Shown: positions 34,567 to 43,511 of the stretch, piece by piece
Layout: each line of letters starts with the position of its first letter
Numbering within the stretch: the stretch's first letter is position 1
Source of the DNA: Paludibacteraceae bacterium
GTDB lineage: Bacteria; Bacteroidota; Bacteroidia; Bacteroidales; Paludibacteraceae
Direction of reading: 5' to 3'
Length of the DNA: 64,000 bases
Assembly: GCA_024405875.1 (NCBI GenBank)
Contig: JAKSOA010000002.1
Coordinates: 1-64,000 of the forward strand
The notes under the pieces: generated by a model
Told to the model about the DNA's origin: nothing
Databases searched by the model: none
What the model saw: the letters and a program-made list of their open reading frames with translations, nothing else
Translations under genes and position numbers: made by a program

Positions 34567-35523
34567 ATGCTACATAGGAACTTGACAGCACTGCTCTTTT
34601 TGGCAATTTCATTGACTGCTAACGCACAGATTGAACCAATGCAGTTTGGTGATTTTGAGAGTTGGGCCACTCGTGAAGTCAAGGAATCAGGTCTTATAGG
34701 CGGAAAACAGAAAACCATCTATGTAATAGGTCCTAAAGCCTCTTTCACTACACAGGAACTTGCTCCTTATAACTACAAGAAGAACACTATCTGGACATCT
34801 TCAAATGTCTATGCCAAAGTTGCCGGTATTGTAAAGGCAAGTAACACGGTTATTCCTGAAAAGCGCATCATCGGGGGAGGAACCTGCTGCCGTATGGACA
34901 CTAAGCTTGACGGCGTTAAGGTATTGGGAATGATTGATGTTCACGTGCTGGTTTCAGGCAGCATATTCACCGGACAGACTATTGAGCCTATAAAGGGTGC
35001 GGGAGACCCTTACTGCAACCTTGACTTTGGAATTCCATTCACTCGCAAGCCTAAGGCTCTGGTGCTTGACTACAAATGCCGGATTTCTCTTAACAACTAT
35101 GTGGAGAAGTGGCCTGGAATAGGTCATAAAAACATAAAGGGCATTCAAGACAAGGCTGAGTTCTGGGTTTATCTGCAAAAACGCTGGGAGGAACCCGATG
35201 GCTCTATCCACGCTCTGCGCATTGGTACGGCTCGTGAGCAACTTGACCACGATGAACTTATATGGCAGAACAACCACAGGGTTGAAATCCATTACGGTGA
35301 TATTACAAAAACAGACTATTACAAGGATTATATGTGTCTTAACGGCCCTTACCGCGCTCTTAACAGTAAAGGAGAGGTGACTCCTATAATTGAGGATGGT
35401 TGGGGCAACGCTGATGACACCCCCACCCACATAATAATAATGCTTACCGCAGGTAATCAGGGTGCCTTTATTGGTACCTTAGGGAACACTCTGTGGGTTG
35501 ATAATGTGAAACTTGAATACTAA
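34567..35523 (+). CDS. Secreted PCMD-domain protein
   Basis: 318 aa. Signal peptide (MLHRNLTALLFLAISLTANAQ). The rest matches the putative carbohydrate metabolism domain family PCMD (GGGTCCRMDTKLDGV; LVSGSIFTGQTIEPI; DFGIPFTRKPKALVLDYK; AGNQGAFIGTLGNTLWVDNVKLEY), which has a jelly-roll, glycan-binding-like fold. Members are usually lipoproteins; this one lacks a lipobox. It is the first gene of an operon, 5 bp before a steroid-reductase family gene. That is an unexpected partner, so the ligand may not be a carbohydrate. Confidence 0.8.
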   Translation: MLHRNLTALLFLAISLTANAQIEPMQFGDFESWATREVKESGLIGGKQKTIYVIGPKASFTTQELAPYNYKKNTIWTSSNVYAKVAGIVKASNTVIPEKRIIGGGTCCRMDTKLDGVKVLGMIDVHVLVSGSIFTGQTIEPIKGAGDPYCNLDFGIPFTRKPKALVLDYKCRISLNNYVEKWPGIGHKNIKGIQDKAEFWVYLQKRWEEPDGSIHALRIGTAREQLDHDELIWQNNHRVEIHYGDITKTDYYKDYMCLNGPYRALNSKGEVTPIIEDGWGNADDTPTHIIIMLTAGNQGAFIGTLGNTLWVDNVKLEY

Positions 35524-35528
35524 ATACT

Positions 35529-36302
35529 ATGAATCTTACACTTGAGAATTTTGATTTTCTGCTCTTTATTATGAGCATATTGGGACTGGTTGTCTTTGTC
35601 TGCCTATATTTTGTGGAGGCAGGCTACGGAAAGATGATTAGTGACAAATGGGGTCCCGCCATCAACAATAAAGCCGCCTGGATTGTAATGGAATGTCCTG
35701 TGTTCTTTGTAATGCTCTTTCTTTGGGCTAAGTCGGAGCGTACTTGGGAGGTGGCACCACTTGTAATGTTCCTGATTTTCCAAGTTCACTATTTCCAACG
35801 CTCTTTCATCTTCCCGCTTCTGCTAAAAGGTAAGAGTAAGATGCCTATAGCGGTTATGCTTATGGGTGTCATCTTTAACATTATGAACGGCTATATTCAA
35901 GGATATTGGTTGTTCTACCTCTCTCCTGCCGATATGTACACTGCCGACTGGCTCCTGACACCTCAATTCATAATAGGCACCTGCATTTTTATTATTGGTA
36001 TTTCAATAAATTGGAATTCTGACCGTGTGATACGCAACCTGCGTAAACCTGGCGACACCAAGCACTACCTGCCTAAGGATGGAATGTACAAATATGTATG
36101 TTCAGCAAACTACTTTGGTGAGATTTTAGAGTGGCTTGGGTGGGCTGTCCTCACTTGGTCTTGGGCAGGACTTGTGTTCCTGTGGTGGACTTGCGCCAAT
36201 TTGGTTCCGAGAGCAAACGCCATCTATAAGAAGTATCAGGTTGAATTCGCCGATGAATTCGACTCAAAAAGACTAAAGAGAGTTTTTCCTTTTATATATT
36301 AA
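35529..36302 (+). CDS. Steroid 5-alpha-reductase family membrane enzyme
   Basis: 257 aa with six or seven hydrophobic segments. The C-terminal half has the family pattern: GISINWNSDRVIRNLRKPGD, YLPKDGMYKYVCSANYFGEILEWLGWA and CANLVPRANAIYKKY, which should hold the NADPH site. Family members reduce the delta-4 bond of 3-oxo-steroids. Homologues in gut Bacteroidales such as Parabacteroides merdae act on 3-oxo-delta-4 bile acids. The gene sits between a PCMD protein and an Old Yellow Enzyme. Steroid or bile-acid reduction is a reasonable inference, but the real substrate could be another lipid. Confidence 0.85.
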   Translation: MNLTLENFDFLLFIMSILGLVVFVCLYFVEAGYGKMISDKWGPAINNKAAWIVMECPVFFVMLFLWAKSERTWEVAPLVMFLIFQVHYFQRSFIFPLLLKGKSKMPIAVMLMGVIFNIMNGYIQGYWLFYLSPADMYTADWLLTPQFIIGTCIFIIGISINWNSDRVIRNLRKPGDTKHYLPKDGMYKYVCSANYFGEILEWLGWAVLTWSWAGLVFLWWTCANLVPRANAIYKKYQVEFADEFDSKRLKRVFPFIY

Positions 36303-36377
36303 TGGTGAATCGGTGAACTGGTGAACCGTTTAATCGATTCCACGATTCACCGATTCCACGATTAGACGATTAACACT

Positions 36378-37622
36378 ATGAGTATTTTATTCACCCCCTT
36401 TAAGTTAGGGCCGATAACACTTAGGAACAGGACAATACGTTCCGCCGCTTTTGAGAATATGGCTTATGGTAACAGCCCTTCTGATGATTTGATAAACTAT
36501 CACAAGTCAGTTGCCCAAGGTGGTATTGGTATGACCACTGTCGCTTATTGTGCCGTAGATCTTTCAGGTGTTTCATTTGATGGTCAGTTATATGTCCATA
36601 ATGAAATTAAAGACGGAATGCGTAAACTTACTGATGCCATTCACGCTGAGGGAGCAAAAGCAAGCATACAGTTGGGACACTGCGGAAATATGACACATTT
36701 CTACACTTGCAAATGTATGCCTTGGGGTCCATCAACCGGCTTTAATATGTACTCACCAACATTGTATCGTGGTATAACAAAGGATGAAATCAAGTACTTG
36801 GTAAAGAAATTTGGTGAAGCAGTTGACTGGAGCCGCGAGTGTGGCTTTGACTGTGTTGAGATTCACTGTGGTCACGCATACCTTATATCACAGTTCCTTA
36901 ACCCAACCTTGAACCGTAGAAAAGATGAGTACGGTGGCTCTCTTGAGAACCGTATGCGCTTTATGAATGAGGTTTTAGATGAGGTTATGCTTCATGCAAA
37001 GGATGATATGGCTGTTATTGTAAAAATCAGCATGACAGACGGTTATAAAGGCGGTATGACTCTTGAGGAGGGTATTGAGGTTGCCAAAGCAATCAATAAA
37101 CACGGCGTTCACGGTATTGTTCTTTCAGCCGGCACTGTTAGTAAAACTCCTATGTTGATTCTTGGAGGCGCAATGCCACTTAAGGCACTGGCTCACTATA
37201 TGAATCCTTGGAAGTTCTGGTGGTTGAAATTAGGATTGATTATTGCAGGCCGCTTATTGATACCTACAGTTCCTTACAAGAAAGGAGATTTGTTCTTCCT
37301 TGAGTGGGCAAAGAAATTCAAGAAAGAAGTTCCAGACGCTAATTTCATATATGTTGGTGGTGTGACAAGTCGCAAGAACTGCGAGACTGTTCTTAATGAG
37401 GGCTTTGAGTGCTTCCAAATGGGACACGTTCTTGTAAATGATCCTGCCTTTGTAAACCACATGAAGGAGAGTGATGAGAACTACTGCTCAAAATGTCTGC
37501 GTTCAAACTACTGCATAGGACGTATGTACACACTTGAGATGAAGTGCCACCACTGCGTTGAGAACCTACCTGAAAAACTCCGTAAGGAAGTTGAGGAGGC
37601 GGAGAACAACAATGCACTCTAA
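36378..37622 (+). CDS. Old Yellow Enzyme family NADH:flavin oxidoreductase (possible 3-oxo-steroid reductase)
   Basis: 414 aa. TIM-barrel FMN domain with [32 protein letters not shown], and [20 protein letters not shown] followed by [12 protein letters not shown]-terminal Cys cluster (about 375-400: [10 protein letters not shown] then KCHHC) resembles the 4Fe-4S site of the BaiCD/2,4-dienoyl-CoA reductase branch. However, the FAD/NAD domain that normally follows is absent, so the protein is truncated compared with that branch. OYE proteins of gut bacteria reduce 3-oxo-delta-4 steroids to the 5-beta form. Seventy-five bp separate it from the 5-alpha-reductase gene. It overlaps the convergent rnhB by 4 bp. 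Confidence 0.88.
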   Translation: MSILFTPFKLGPITLRNRTIRSAAFENMAYGNSPSDDLINYHKSVAQGGIGMTTVAYCAVDLSGVSFDGQLYVHNEIKDGMRKLTDAIHAEGAKASIQLGHCGNMTHFYTCKCMPWGPSTGFNMYSPTLYRGITKDEIKYLVKKFGEAVDWSRECGFDCVEIHCGHAYLISQFLNPTLNRRKDEYGGSLENRMRFMNEVLDEVMLHAKDDMAVIVKISMTDGYKGGMTLEEGIEVAKAINKHGVHGIVLSAGTVSKTPMLILGGAMPLKALAHYMNPWKFWWLKLGLIIAGRLLIPTVPYKKGDLFFLEWAKKFKKEVPDANFIYVGGVTSRKNCETVLNEGFECFQMGHVLVNDPAFVNHMKESDENYCSKCLRSNYCIGRMYTLEMKCHHCVENLPEKLRKEVEEAENNNAL

Positions 37623-38197
37623 GGTAGCAGACGGAAAGTGAGGCGGTGGTAGGCTGATGCACCGTACTCAGCTATAGCAGCACGATGCACCTTGGTGGGA
37701 TAGCCCTTGTTAACGTCCCACCCATACTGCGTAAATTCCGATGAAATGGAGTTCATATAATCATCACGGTAGGTTTTTGCAAGAACAGATGCGGCTGCAA
37801 TTGACATATATTTGCCATCACCTTTTATTATTGTGGAGTACGGAATGCCGGTTGAGTTGCGGAATCGGTTCCCGTCAATTATCAGGTACTCAGGTGTAAC
37901 CTTCAAAGCCTTTATAGCCTTATTCATAGCGGCAAGTGATGCGTAAAGAATATTTGTCTCATCTATCTCCTTCGCCGTCATCACCCCGATAGCCCAGGCT
38001 ATGGCGTTCTCCTCTATTATTGGTCGCAGTTCATAGCGTTGCCTCTCTGTAAGTTGCTTGGAGTCATTCAGCAGGTCATTCTTAAAATCTGGCGGTAATA
38101 TGACAGCGGCGGCATAGACTGGTCCGGCAAGGCAACCACGACCCGCCTCATCACAGCCGCACTCAATAACACCGGGTTTATAATAGGGGAGAAGCAT
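37619..38197 (-). CDS. rnhB: Ribonuclease HII
   Basis: 192 aa. The metal-binding motifs of RNase HII are intact: [13 protein letters not shown] (Asp16, Glu17 region), LIIDGNRF (Asp), and the Asp in TYRDDYM. It removes ribonucleotides from DNA. The stop overlaps the stop of the convergent OYE gene by 4 bp. Confidence 0.95.
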   Translation of the reverse strand: MLLPYYKPGVIECGCDEAGRGCLAGPVYAAAVILPPDFKNDLLNDSKQLTERQRYELRPIIEENAIAWAIGVMTAKEIDETNILYASLAAMNKAIKALKVTPEYLIIDGNRFRNSTGIPYSTIIKGDGKYMSIAAASVLAKTYRDDYMNSISSEFTQYGWDVNKGYPTKVHRAAIAEYGASAYHRLTFRLLP

Positions 38198-38288
38198 AAT
38201 TTAGTTAAAAGTGAATAAAGAAAAGTGAAAAGTGAATAAATGAGAAATGAGAAATGAGAAATGAGACGATTATGTTAATTATTAATTG

Positions 38289-39254
38289 TTAATTATTAAT
38301 TAAAAACAGGGTTTTTAGTAAAACGTTGCAGACTGCTTGTAGAGTCTCCTTGGATATGTTTTCCACGACATCACGGTTGGTATGCCAGGTATCAGGGAAA
38401 CCGCGTCCTGGTATGTAATCAATAATGTCAATACACGGTATGCCCGCTACTAAGTTTACATAGTAATGGTCATCTGTAACCCCGCCGCCAGGCTCATTTA
38501 TGAATAGAGACGAATAACCTGCCTTTGCCGCACCACGCCAAATCATATCAACTATATCTTTAGCATAGTAATCAGAGATTTGTTCTCTGTAGAAACGTGC
38601 GTCGTAGCCTCCTACCATATCTAAGAGAATACCGAACCTTGCCTTGTAACCGTTACTGCGTGTCTGCCGAGACCAATATTGTGAGCCTAAGCAGAAACTG
38701 TTCTCCACACCGCTTACTCCATAATCCTCTGAATCAAAGCATATTAAATCAACACCTGCCGTAATGGTTGTATCCTGTGATATAAGTCGTGCAAGTTCAA
38801 GCAAAACAGCAACTCCGCTTGCCCCGTCATTCGCCCCCATAACAGGTTTGGCGGCATCAACCTTTAAAGACTCCTCATCTGACCAAGGACGGCTGTCATA
38901 GTGTGAGGCTATGAGAAAGCGGTTAGCGTTAGAGGGGTTGAATGAAGCCATAATATTGGTGGAATGGAGTGTTTTTCCATCGTATGCCGTCAAATCAGCA
39001 GCTTGAAGCGTAACCTGTGCTCCATATCTTTTGAATGTATTTGAGAGATACTCCACACATTTGGAATGTGCCTCTGAATTAGGTACTCTGGCACCAAATG
39101 CCGTCTGTGCCTCAACAAATGAGTAGAGGGAGTCCGCACTGCACTCAACCCTCTGTTTTGCAGTATTGTCTGACATTGAACCAGCATTGGTGTCAGCGTT
39201 GCAGGCAGAGAGTGTTAAAAGCACTGCGGCAGCAAATATGTGACTGATTTTCAT
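38289..39254 (-). CDS. M28-family zinc peptidase or glutaminyl cyclase lipoprotein
   Basis: 321 aa with a lipobox (LTLSAC, Cys near residue 18). The M28 core is clear: LIASHYDSRPWSDEE, GANDGASGVAVLLELAR, DLICFDSEDYGV, DDHYYVN and PDTWHTNRD. These ligands (His, Asp, Glu, Asp/His) fit a zinc exopeptidase. The sequence is closest in style to the glutaminyl-peptide cyclotransferase branch, which has a single zinc. It overlaps the GT2 gene start-to-stop by 4 bp. Periplasmic side. Confidence 0.85.
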   Translation of the reverse strand: MKISHIFAAAVLLTLSACNADTNAGSMSDNTAKQRVECSADSLYSFVEAQTAFGARVPNSEAHSKCVEYLSNTFKRYGAQVTLQAADLTAYDGKTLHSTNIMASFNPSNANRFLIASHYDSRPWSDEESLKVDAAKPVMGANDGASGVAVLLELARLISQDTTITAGVDLICFDSEDYGVSGVENSFCLGSQYWSRQTRSNGYKARFGILLDMVGGYDARFYREQISDYYAKDIVDMIWRGAAKAGYSSLFINEPGGGVTDDHYYVNLVAGIPCIDIIDYIPGRGFPDTWHTNRDVVENISKETLQAVCNVLLKTLFLINN

Positions 39255-40294
39255 TTCTTTACAAAATTATATATAAGAGTTGTCAAAACATAGAACGGGT
39301 AAATGAGGCTTACAACAGGTATTAGCGGTATGTACTGTGGCGTGTTGAATTTAATGGCGACAGCCGACAGCAGCGGTGCGTCTATGCAAAATTTAAGAAG
39401 CCAGAAACAGAGCAACTCTATATGCATTACAGAGCAAACGGCAGCCACTATAAGTACAACTTGCATCAAAATATTCAGCACTCCTATGGTAATTATCTCA
39501 TAATCAGTGTATTTGGAACTCTTTTTAGCCCATCGACCACGCTGTGTGAGAAACTCCCTTAAACTCTCTTTCCCCGATGTCTCCACTACGGCGTCAACTG
39601 AGTTTATCGCCACTATCTTCTCACCGGAACGCTTCATAGCCTCAAGCAGAAACATATCTGTTCCGTTCTCATTTTCCTTAACATCATTAGAAACCCTACG
39701 ATAAGCCTCAGCCCTGAACGCAAGGTTGGCTCCACCGCATATAAGCGGGTGGTTGATATTGGCGCTTCCAATAGTGACAGCCTGCACACTTAGGAACTCT
39801 GTGGCCTGCAACGGGTGGGCACCCCCTATCTTCACCGCTCCAATAAGCAGAGAGGCATCGGTCTCATCAGCCTCAGCCACCACACTCTCAATCCATAACT
39901 GCGGGTGGCGGCAGTCAGCGTCTGTAATTATAACCAGACCATCTTGTATATTCCTTAGTGCCTCTTTAATTACCGTGTCCTTCCCCTTATGCTCTGACTC
40001 CATTACGCTGAAATTACCTAAACCTGCGGTGAATTGGTTCAATTTTTCAAGTGTTGCATCAGTGGAGCCATCATCAATAATGGTGACGTCAAACTCCTTG
40101 AAACTCTGCCCGACAAGGTCTCTTATCAGGGTTTCAACTCTATTTTCCTCATTATAAACCGATATTATAACGTGAACAGAACCCCTCCTGCCCTCATTGG
40201 GACATCGGGGAGAGGAGTTGAATTTTAAAACTCCTATGAGACAAGCCATAACAAAACAGGCATATAGCACTGATATTATGAGACCTGTTATCAT
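39251..40294 (-). CDS. GT2 family glycosyltransferase
   Basis: 347 aa. Hydrophobic N-terminus, GT-A domain (VIISVYNEENRVETLI, IDDGSTDATLEKL, then the metal site ITDADCRHP), and three C-terminal membrane segments. Likely a membrane-bound processive or lipid-linked glycosyltransferase. It sits between LysE-type exporter and M28 genes with 4-bp overlaps on both sides, so the three form one operon. Acceptor unknown. Confidence 0.88.
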   Translation of the reverse strand: MITGLIISVLYACFVMACLIGVLKFNSSPRCPNEGRRGSVHVIISVYNEENRVETLIRDLVGQSFKEFDVTIIDDGSTDATLEKLNQFTAGLGNFSVMESEHKGKDTVIKEALRNIQDGLVIITDADCRHPQLWIESVVAEADETDASLLIGAVKIGGAHPLQATEFLSVQAVTIGSANINHPLICGGANLAFRAEAYRRVSNDVKENENGTDMFLLEAMKRSGEKIVAINSVDAVVETSGKESLREFLTQRGRWAKKSSKYTDYEIITIGVLNILMQVVLIVAAVCSVMHIELLCFWLLKFCIDAPLLSAVAIKFNTPQYIPLIPVVSLIYPFYVLTTLIYNFVKK

Positions 40295-40938
40295 ATTGTA
40301 TGTGTTAGGGAGTTGCCGGTCAGGGTAAGTATGAGACTGACAAGAGCAATTACAAATATAAGACTTCCCGTTATCTTGTTCAGAATCCAGAGCCCGCGGA
40401 TATTGAATTTGTTATGGAAAATGCTGGCAAGCAGTGTCACAGTGAACCACCAAGTGGAGGAACCTGCAAGTATGGCAAGCATTCCGAACATATCCTCCCA
40501 CCAGCCCGCAGAATCAACAAGAAACTCCATACGGGCATAGAGTCCTAAAAATAGGAATATCATCAGCGGATTTGTGATTGTCAGAAGAAACGCCGTCAGA
40601 AACTCCTGGAAATAGGAGGCTGAGTCATTCACAGACTGTTTACGTATGCTCTTTGTAGGGTTCTGGAAGAAAATGAAGACTCCGAACGCCATAATAAGTA
40701 TGCTACCTATCAGTTGGATTAGAAACTCATACTGATTTATGAAATCCATTACAAAGGAGAGTCCCAAAAGGGCAAGCAAGGCATAGACAAAATCTGAGCA
40801 AGCGGCGCCTAACCCTGAATAGAAACCATTCTTCCTTCCCTTCTGCAACGTACGCTGTATGCACAAGATGGCTATAGGACCCACAGGAACCGAGGTACAT
40901 AGCCCTATCAAAAATCCTTGTAGAATAGAGTTCATCAT
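40291..40938 (-). CDS. LysE-family exporter
   Basis: 215 aa from the ATG at 40938 (MMNSILQGFLIG). The frame's upstream TTG lacks family support. Six membrane segments and the LysE/RhtB N-terminal motif (SVPVGPIAILCIQRTLQKGR) indicate an amino-acid or small-metabolite exporter. Divergent from lpxH. Confidence 0.88.
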   Translation of the reverse strand: MMNSILQGFLIGLCTSVPVGPIAILCIQRTLQKGRKNGFYSGLGAACSDFVYALLALLGLSFVMDFINQYEFLIQLIGSILIMAFGVFIFFQNPTKSIRKQSVNDSASYFQEFLTAFLLTITNPLMIFLFLGLYARMEFLVDSAGWWEDMFGMLAILAGSSTWWFTVTLLASIFHNKFNIRGLWILNKITGSLIFVIALVSLILTLTGNSLTHTI

Positions 40939-40998
40939 AACGGAATGCAAATATGGCATTTTTTTTCCATTTTCTTGCAATTTTGCTCAATTAATTCT

Positions 40999-41006
40999 TA
41001 ATTTTG
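40999..41006 (+). promoter_or_regulatory. Putative lpxH promoter -7 element
   Basis: TAATTTTG fits TAnnTTTG. The -33 element is weak (CTTG at 40974-40977, 21 bp upstream). It lies 5 bp before the ATG at 41012, so the leader would be very short. Confidence 0.4.
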
Positions 41007-41011
41007 TACGT

Positions 41012-41776
41012 ATGAACATAGTTGGGAAAAACAGATATTTCATTTCTGACGCACATCTTGGGAGTCAGGCTTTTGCCTCTACAGACAGGGAGCGTGAGCT
41101 TAAACTTGTAAGATTTCTTGATTCCATCAAGGATAAAGCCTCTGACGTCTATCTTTTGGGAGACATCTTTGACTTTTGGTATGAATATAACCACTACGCA
41201 CCCAAAGGCGGAGTGCGTCTTTTGGGCAAACTTGCCGAACTCAGTGACAGCGGTATCCAAATCCATTTCTTTATCGGCAACCACGATATATGGACATTCG
41301 GTTATCTTGAGAAAGAGATTGGTATGAGTGTCTGTACCTCCGCCTACTCCATTGAGGAGTTTGACGGCAAGCGCTTCTTCCTAAGCCACGGCGATAGGGT
41401 TGGCTACCGTCCTTGGACGGTCCGCCTTATGCATAGCATCTTTCACAGCAAAACCATTCAGTGGCTCTACAGCCTCATACACCCGTCACTCTCAATGTCG
41501 TTCGGATTCCACTGGTCAAAGAACAACCGCAAATACAAACACACACAGGAGAGCGCCCAATATCTTGGTGAAGACAAAGAGTTTCTTGTACAGTTTGCAA
41601 AAGAGACTCTTAAGCAAGACCCCTCATTAGACTTCTTCATATTCGGTCATCGCCACGTGATGCTTGACCTTATGCTGCGTGACAAGAAACGCGTCATCTA
41701 CCTTGGAGACTGGATAGACAAATTCTCCTACGGCGTATGGGACGGCAAGGAGTTCAGCTTGGAATGTTTTGATTAA
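41012..41776 (+). CDS. lpxH: UDP-2,3-diacylglucosamine diphosphatase (LpxH family)
   Basis: 254 aa from the ATG at 41012 (MNIVGKNRYFISDAHLG). The longer frame from 40859 would overlap the exporter and has no family match. Calcineurin-like metallophosphoesterase motifs are present: SDAHLG, LLGDIFDFW, FIGNHDIW, FLSHGDR and FGHRHVM. It cleaves UDP-diacylglucosamine to lipid X in lipid A synthesis. Inner-membrane peripheral. Confidence 0.92.
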   Translation: MNIVGKNRYFISDAHLGSQAFASTDRERELKLVRFLDSIKDKASDVYLLGDIFDFWYEYNHYAPKGGVRLLGKLAELSDSGIQIHFFIGNHDIWTFGYLEKEIGMSVCTSAYSIEEFDGKRFFLSHGDRVGYRPWTVRLMHSIFHSKTIQWLYSLIHPSLSMSFGFHWSKNNRKYKHTQESAQYLGEDKEFLVQFAKETLKQDPSLDFFIFGHRHVMLDLMLRDKKRVIYLGDWIDKFSYGVWDGKEFSLECFD

Positions 41777-41804
41777 ATAGTTTGAATATAATTATGTTTT
41801 TATC

Positions 41805-41833
41805 ATCTACTATTGAAAGCATCAATAGTAGAT
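41805..41833. promoter_or_regulatory. 12-bp perfect inverted repeat upstream of ferritin
   Basis: ATCTACTATTGA and TCAATAGTAGAT pair around an AAGCA loop. Related words follow: TACTATT at 41843-41849 and AATACTA at 41857-41863, the latter just upstream of the ferritin -7 element. With no T-run after it, an operator for ferritin control is as likely as an lpxH terminator. Confidence 0.5.
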
Positions 41834-41881
41834 ATTGAAAAATACTATTAAAATCAATACTAAAAGTGGTTTTCATTGCTC

Positions 41882-41889
41882 TATCTTTG
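41882..41889 (+). promoter_or_regulatory. Ferritin promoter -7 element
   Basis: TATCTTTG is a full TAnnTTTG match. The predicted transcript begins near 41896, leaving a leader of about 54 nt. No good TTTG is found at -33, which would fit an activated promoter. Confidence 0.5.
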
Positions 41890-41949
41890 CATCAACAAGA
41901 CATCGGGGTCTTGACAACAAGTTTTATTAACAATTAAATTTTTACAACT

Positions 41950-42468
41950 ATGATTACAAAAAACTTACAAAGAGCGATAAACAGTCAGATAAACGCTGAA
42001 CTGTGGTCTGCTTATCTTTACCTTGCTATGTCACTTGATGCTGAACGCAAGTCATTAAAAGGAATTTCAAACTGGTTTTGGGTACAGTGGTTGGAGGAGC
42101 AGGATCATGCCAGAATTTTCCAGAAGTATTTAAGTGATATGGATGCTCAAGTTATTTTGGAGCCGATTAAAGGAGTTCAGACAGAGTGGGGTACTCCGAT
42201 TCAAATGTTCAAAGAGACTTTGAAACACGAGCAAGAGGTGACCGCCTTAATTAACAATATTGTTAAAATGGCGAGGGAGCAAGGTGATAATGAGACCCTA
42301 AGCCGTCTGCAATGGTTCATTGATGAGCAAATAGAGGAGGAGGCAAATGCAAGGGATTTGATTGCCACCCTTGAGCTATTGGCAGACAGCAACAGCGGAC
42401 TTTACATGTTTGACCGCCAGCTTGCGGAGCGAGAGTACAAAAAAGCGACTCCGCTACTGGAAGAGTAG
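41950..42468 (+). CDS. ftnA: Ferritin (non-haem)
   Basis: 172 aa, the standard bacterial ferritin length. Four-helix bundle with diiron-site pattern: INAELWSAYLYLAMSLDAE, WLEEQDHARIFQKYL, and EQIEEEANARDLI. Stores iron and oxidises Fe2+ in the cytoplasm. It has its own promoter and an upstream inverted repeat, and converges on tRNA-Phe with a shared hairpin terminator. Confidence 0.93.
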   Translation: MITKNLQRAINSQINAELWSAYLYLAMSLDAERKSLKGISNWFWVQWLEEQDHARIFQKYLSDMDAQVILEPIKGVQTEWGTPIQMFKETLKHEQEVTALINNIVKMAREQGDNETLSRLQWFIDEQIEEEANARDLIATLELLADSNSGLYMFDRQLAEREYKKATPLLEE

Positions 42469-42541
42469 TTCTCCTGCAGTTCGTCTACTGGTCAGTTTGC
42501 CGAGCCTGTTTGGCATTCACTGGAAAGGAAGGCACCACACG

Positions 42542-42573
42542 AAAAAAGGTTGACAGTTTTCTGTCAACCTTTC
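42542..42573 (-). terminator. Intrinsic terminator of tRNA-Phe
   Basis: On the minus strand AGGTTGACAG-AAAA-CTGTCAACCT is a perfect 10-bp stem (42547-42570) followed by TTTTT. The T-run is on the minus side, so it serves tRNA-Phe mainly, though the stem could also stop ferritin transcripts. Confidence 0.85.
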
Positions 42574-42577
42574 GTTG

Positions 42578-42650
42578 TGGTGCCACCAGGAATCGAACCG
42601 GGGACACAAGGATTTTCAGTCCTTTGCTCTACCAACTGAGCTATGGCACC
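42578..42650 (-). tRNA. tRNA-Phe (GAA)
   Basis: A 73-nt cloverleaf read on the minus strand: acceptor GGTGCCA/TGGCACC, D-loop AGCTCAGTTGGTAGAGC, anticodon loop CTGAAAA with anticodon GAA, T-loop GGTTCGATTCC, and discriminator A. The CCA end is not encoded (CAA follows). Own promoter and terminator. Confidence 0.95.
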
Positions 42651-42676
42651 AATGCATCTCTGCTTTTTTGGAAGTG

Positions 42677-42707
42677 CAAAGATACATTCATTTTTCCATT
42701 TTCCAAA
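42677..42707 (-). promoter_or_regulatory. tRNA-Phe promoter
   Basis: Minus-strand TTTG (42707-42704), 19-bp spacer and TATCTTTG (42684-42677) make a full consensus. The predicted start is about 20 nt before the mature tRNA. Confidence 0.75.
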
Positions 42708-42726
42708 ATTTTTAACCTTTATTTTT

Positions 42727-43509
42727 TTACTGTATGTCAATTGCCACTGATTTCCAGCCACTCCAAAGCCCTAAAGAATCCTTTACTCTTACATAAATGA
42801 TGTGAGTCCCTGTGGTTTGGAATGCATGTTTAACAGTGCTGAGAGGGGTTGAGATAATATATGTACCATATTTACCAGCCATTCCCGGATTAAACAGGCA
42901 GGAGGCGTCTGACAGATTCTCATACCCACTCTCTGATGTTGTAACCTCTCCGTCTATCAGGTACTCATACGCTACTATTTTATCTCCTTCAGAATCAAAT
43001 GATGCGGAAGCGTCAATCTTATACTCCAAATCCTGAATATGACTGCACGTTATAACGGGTTCAGGGGGAAGGTTGTCATAATCAGCAATGTTAATAATAG
43101 CTTCCCCTTTATCCCCGTAATAATCTGAAACAGTAATTTTAACAATGTACTTCACTACCTTGTCATTAATTGTAGTAGGAGACAACGTATCCTTAATAAC
43201 AACCTTTCTTGCGTCAATGTCCATAGTGCAAGTGACATATGAGGCTTGGGAGTTTTCTGACATAACGGCATATTCAACCTTTATGCCTGATGATGTATAA
43301 TCATCGGTGAAATCAAAGAAAACCGTTTGCTGACAACCGTGTTTGAGCAGAATATCCACGCTTGACCTCTTTTCTGAAAATTCGCGTGCCTGTGTGTTCA
43401 AATAAACTTGCGGTGCTGTATTAAACTGATGAAAAATATCTTTTCTTGTCTCACAAGAGACAAACAACAGCATTAATAATACTATGGGTATATACTTTAA
43501 TGTTTTCAT
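42727..43509 (-). CDS. PKD-like lipoprotein at the end of the tra operon
   Basis: 260 aa. The lipobox LLFVSC places Cys at residue 19. Two beta-sandwich-like regions follow: about 40-150 (RKVVIKDTLSPTTINDK, YIVKITVSDYYGDKGEA) and about 150-258, a PKD-like domain (YKIDASASFDSEGDKIVAYE and GTHIIYVRVKDSLGLWSGW). It starts 2 bp after the 1326-aa gene, so the two are translated together. It probably anchors or presents the giant protein at the outer membrane. No relative in standard tra operons comes to mind. Confidence 0.72.
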   Translation of the reverse strand: MKTLKYIPIVLLMLLFVSCETRKDIFHQFNTAPQVYLNTQAREFSEKRSSVDILLKHGCQQTVFFDFTDDYTSSGIKVEYAVMSENSQASYVTCTMDIDARKVVIKDTLSPTTINDKVVKYIVKITVSDYYGDKGEAIINIADYDNLPPEPVITCSHIQDLEYKIDASASFDSEGDKIVAYEYLIDGEVTTSESGYENLSDASCLFNPGMAGKYGTYIISTPLSTVKHAFQTTGTHIIYVRVKDSLGLWSGWKSVAIDIQ

Positions 43510-43511
43510 AA

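Noticed and set aside
38240..38265. AATGAGA tandem repeat as a CRISPR-like or phase-variable repeat
   Set aside because: Units are 7 bp without spacers and lie between rnhB and an operon end, where length change would not alter a coding frame.
40859..41011. N-terminal extension of LpxH
   Set aside because: It would overlap the divergent exporter gene, and the calcineurin fold begins right after the ATG at 41012.
42578..42650. tRNA-Phe as the integration site of a mobile tra element
   Set aside because: The tra operon lies on the promoter side, not the 3' side, of the tRNA. No repeat of the tRNA 3' end is seen near 56.3 kb and no integrase is present.
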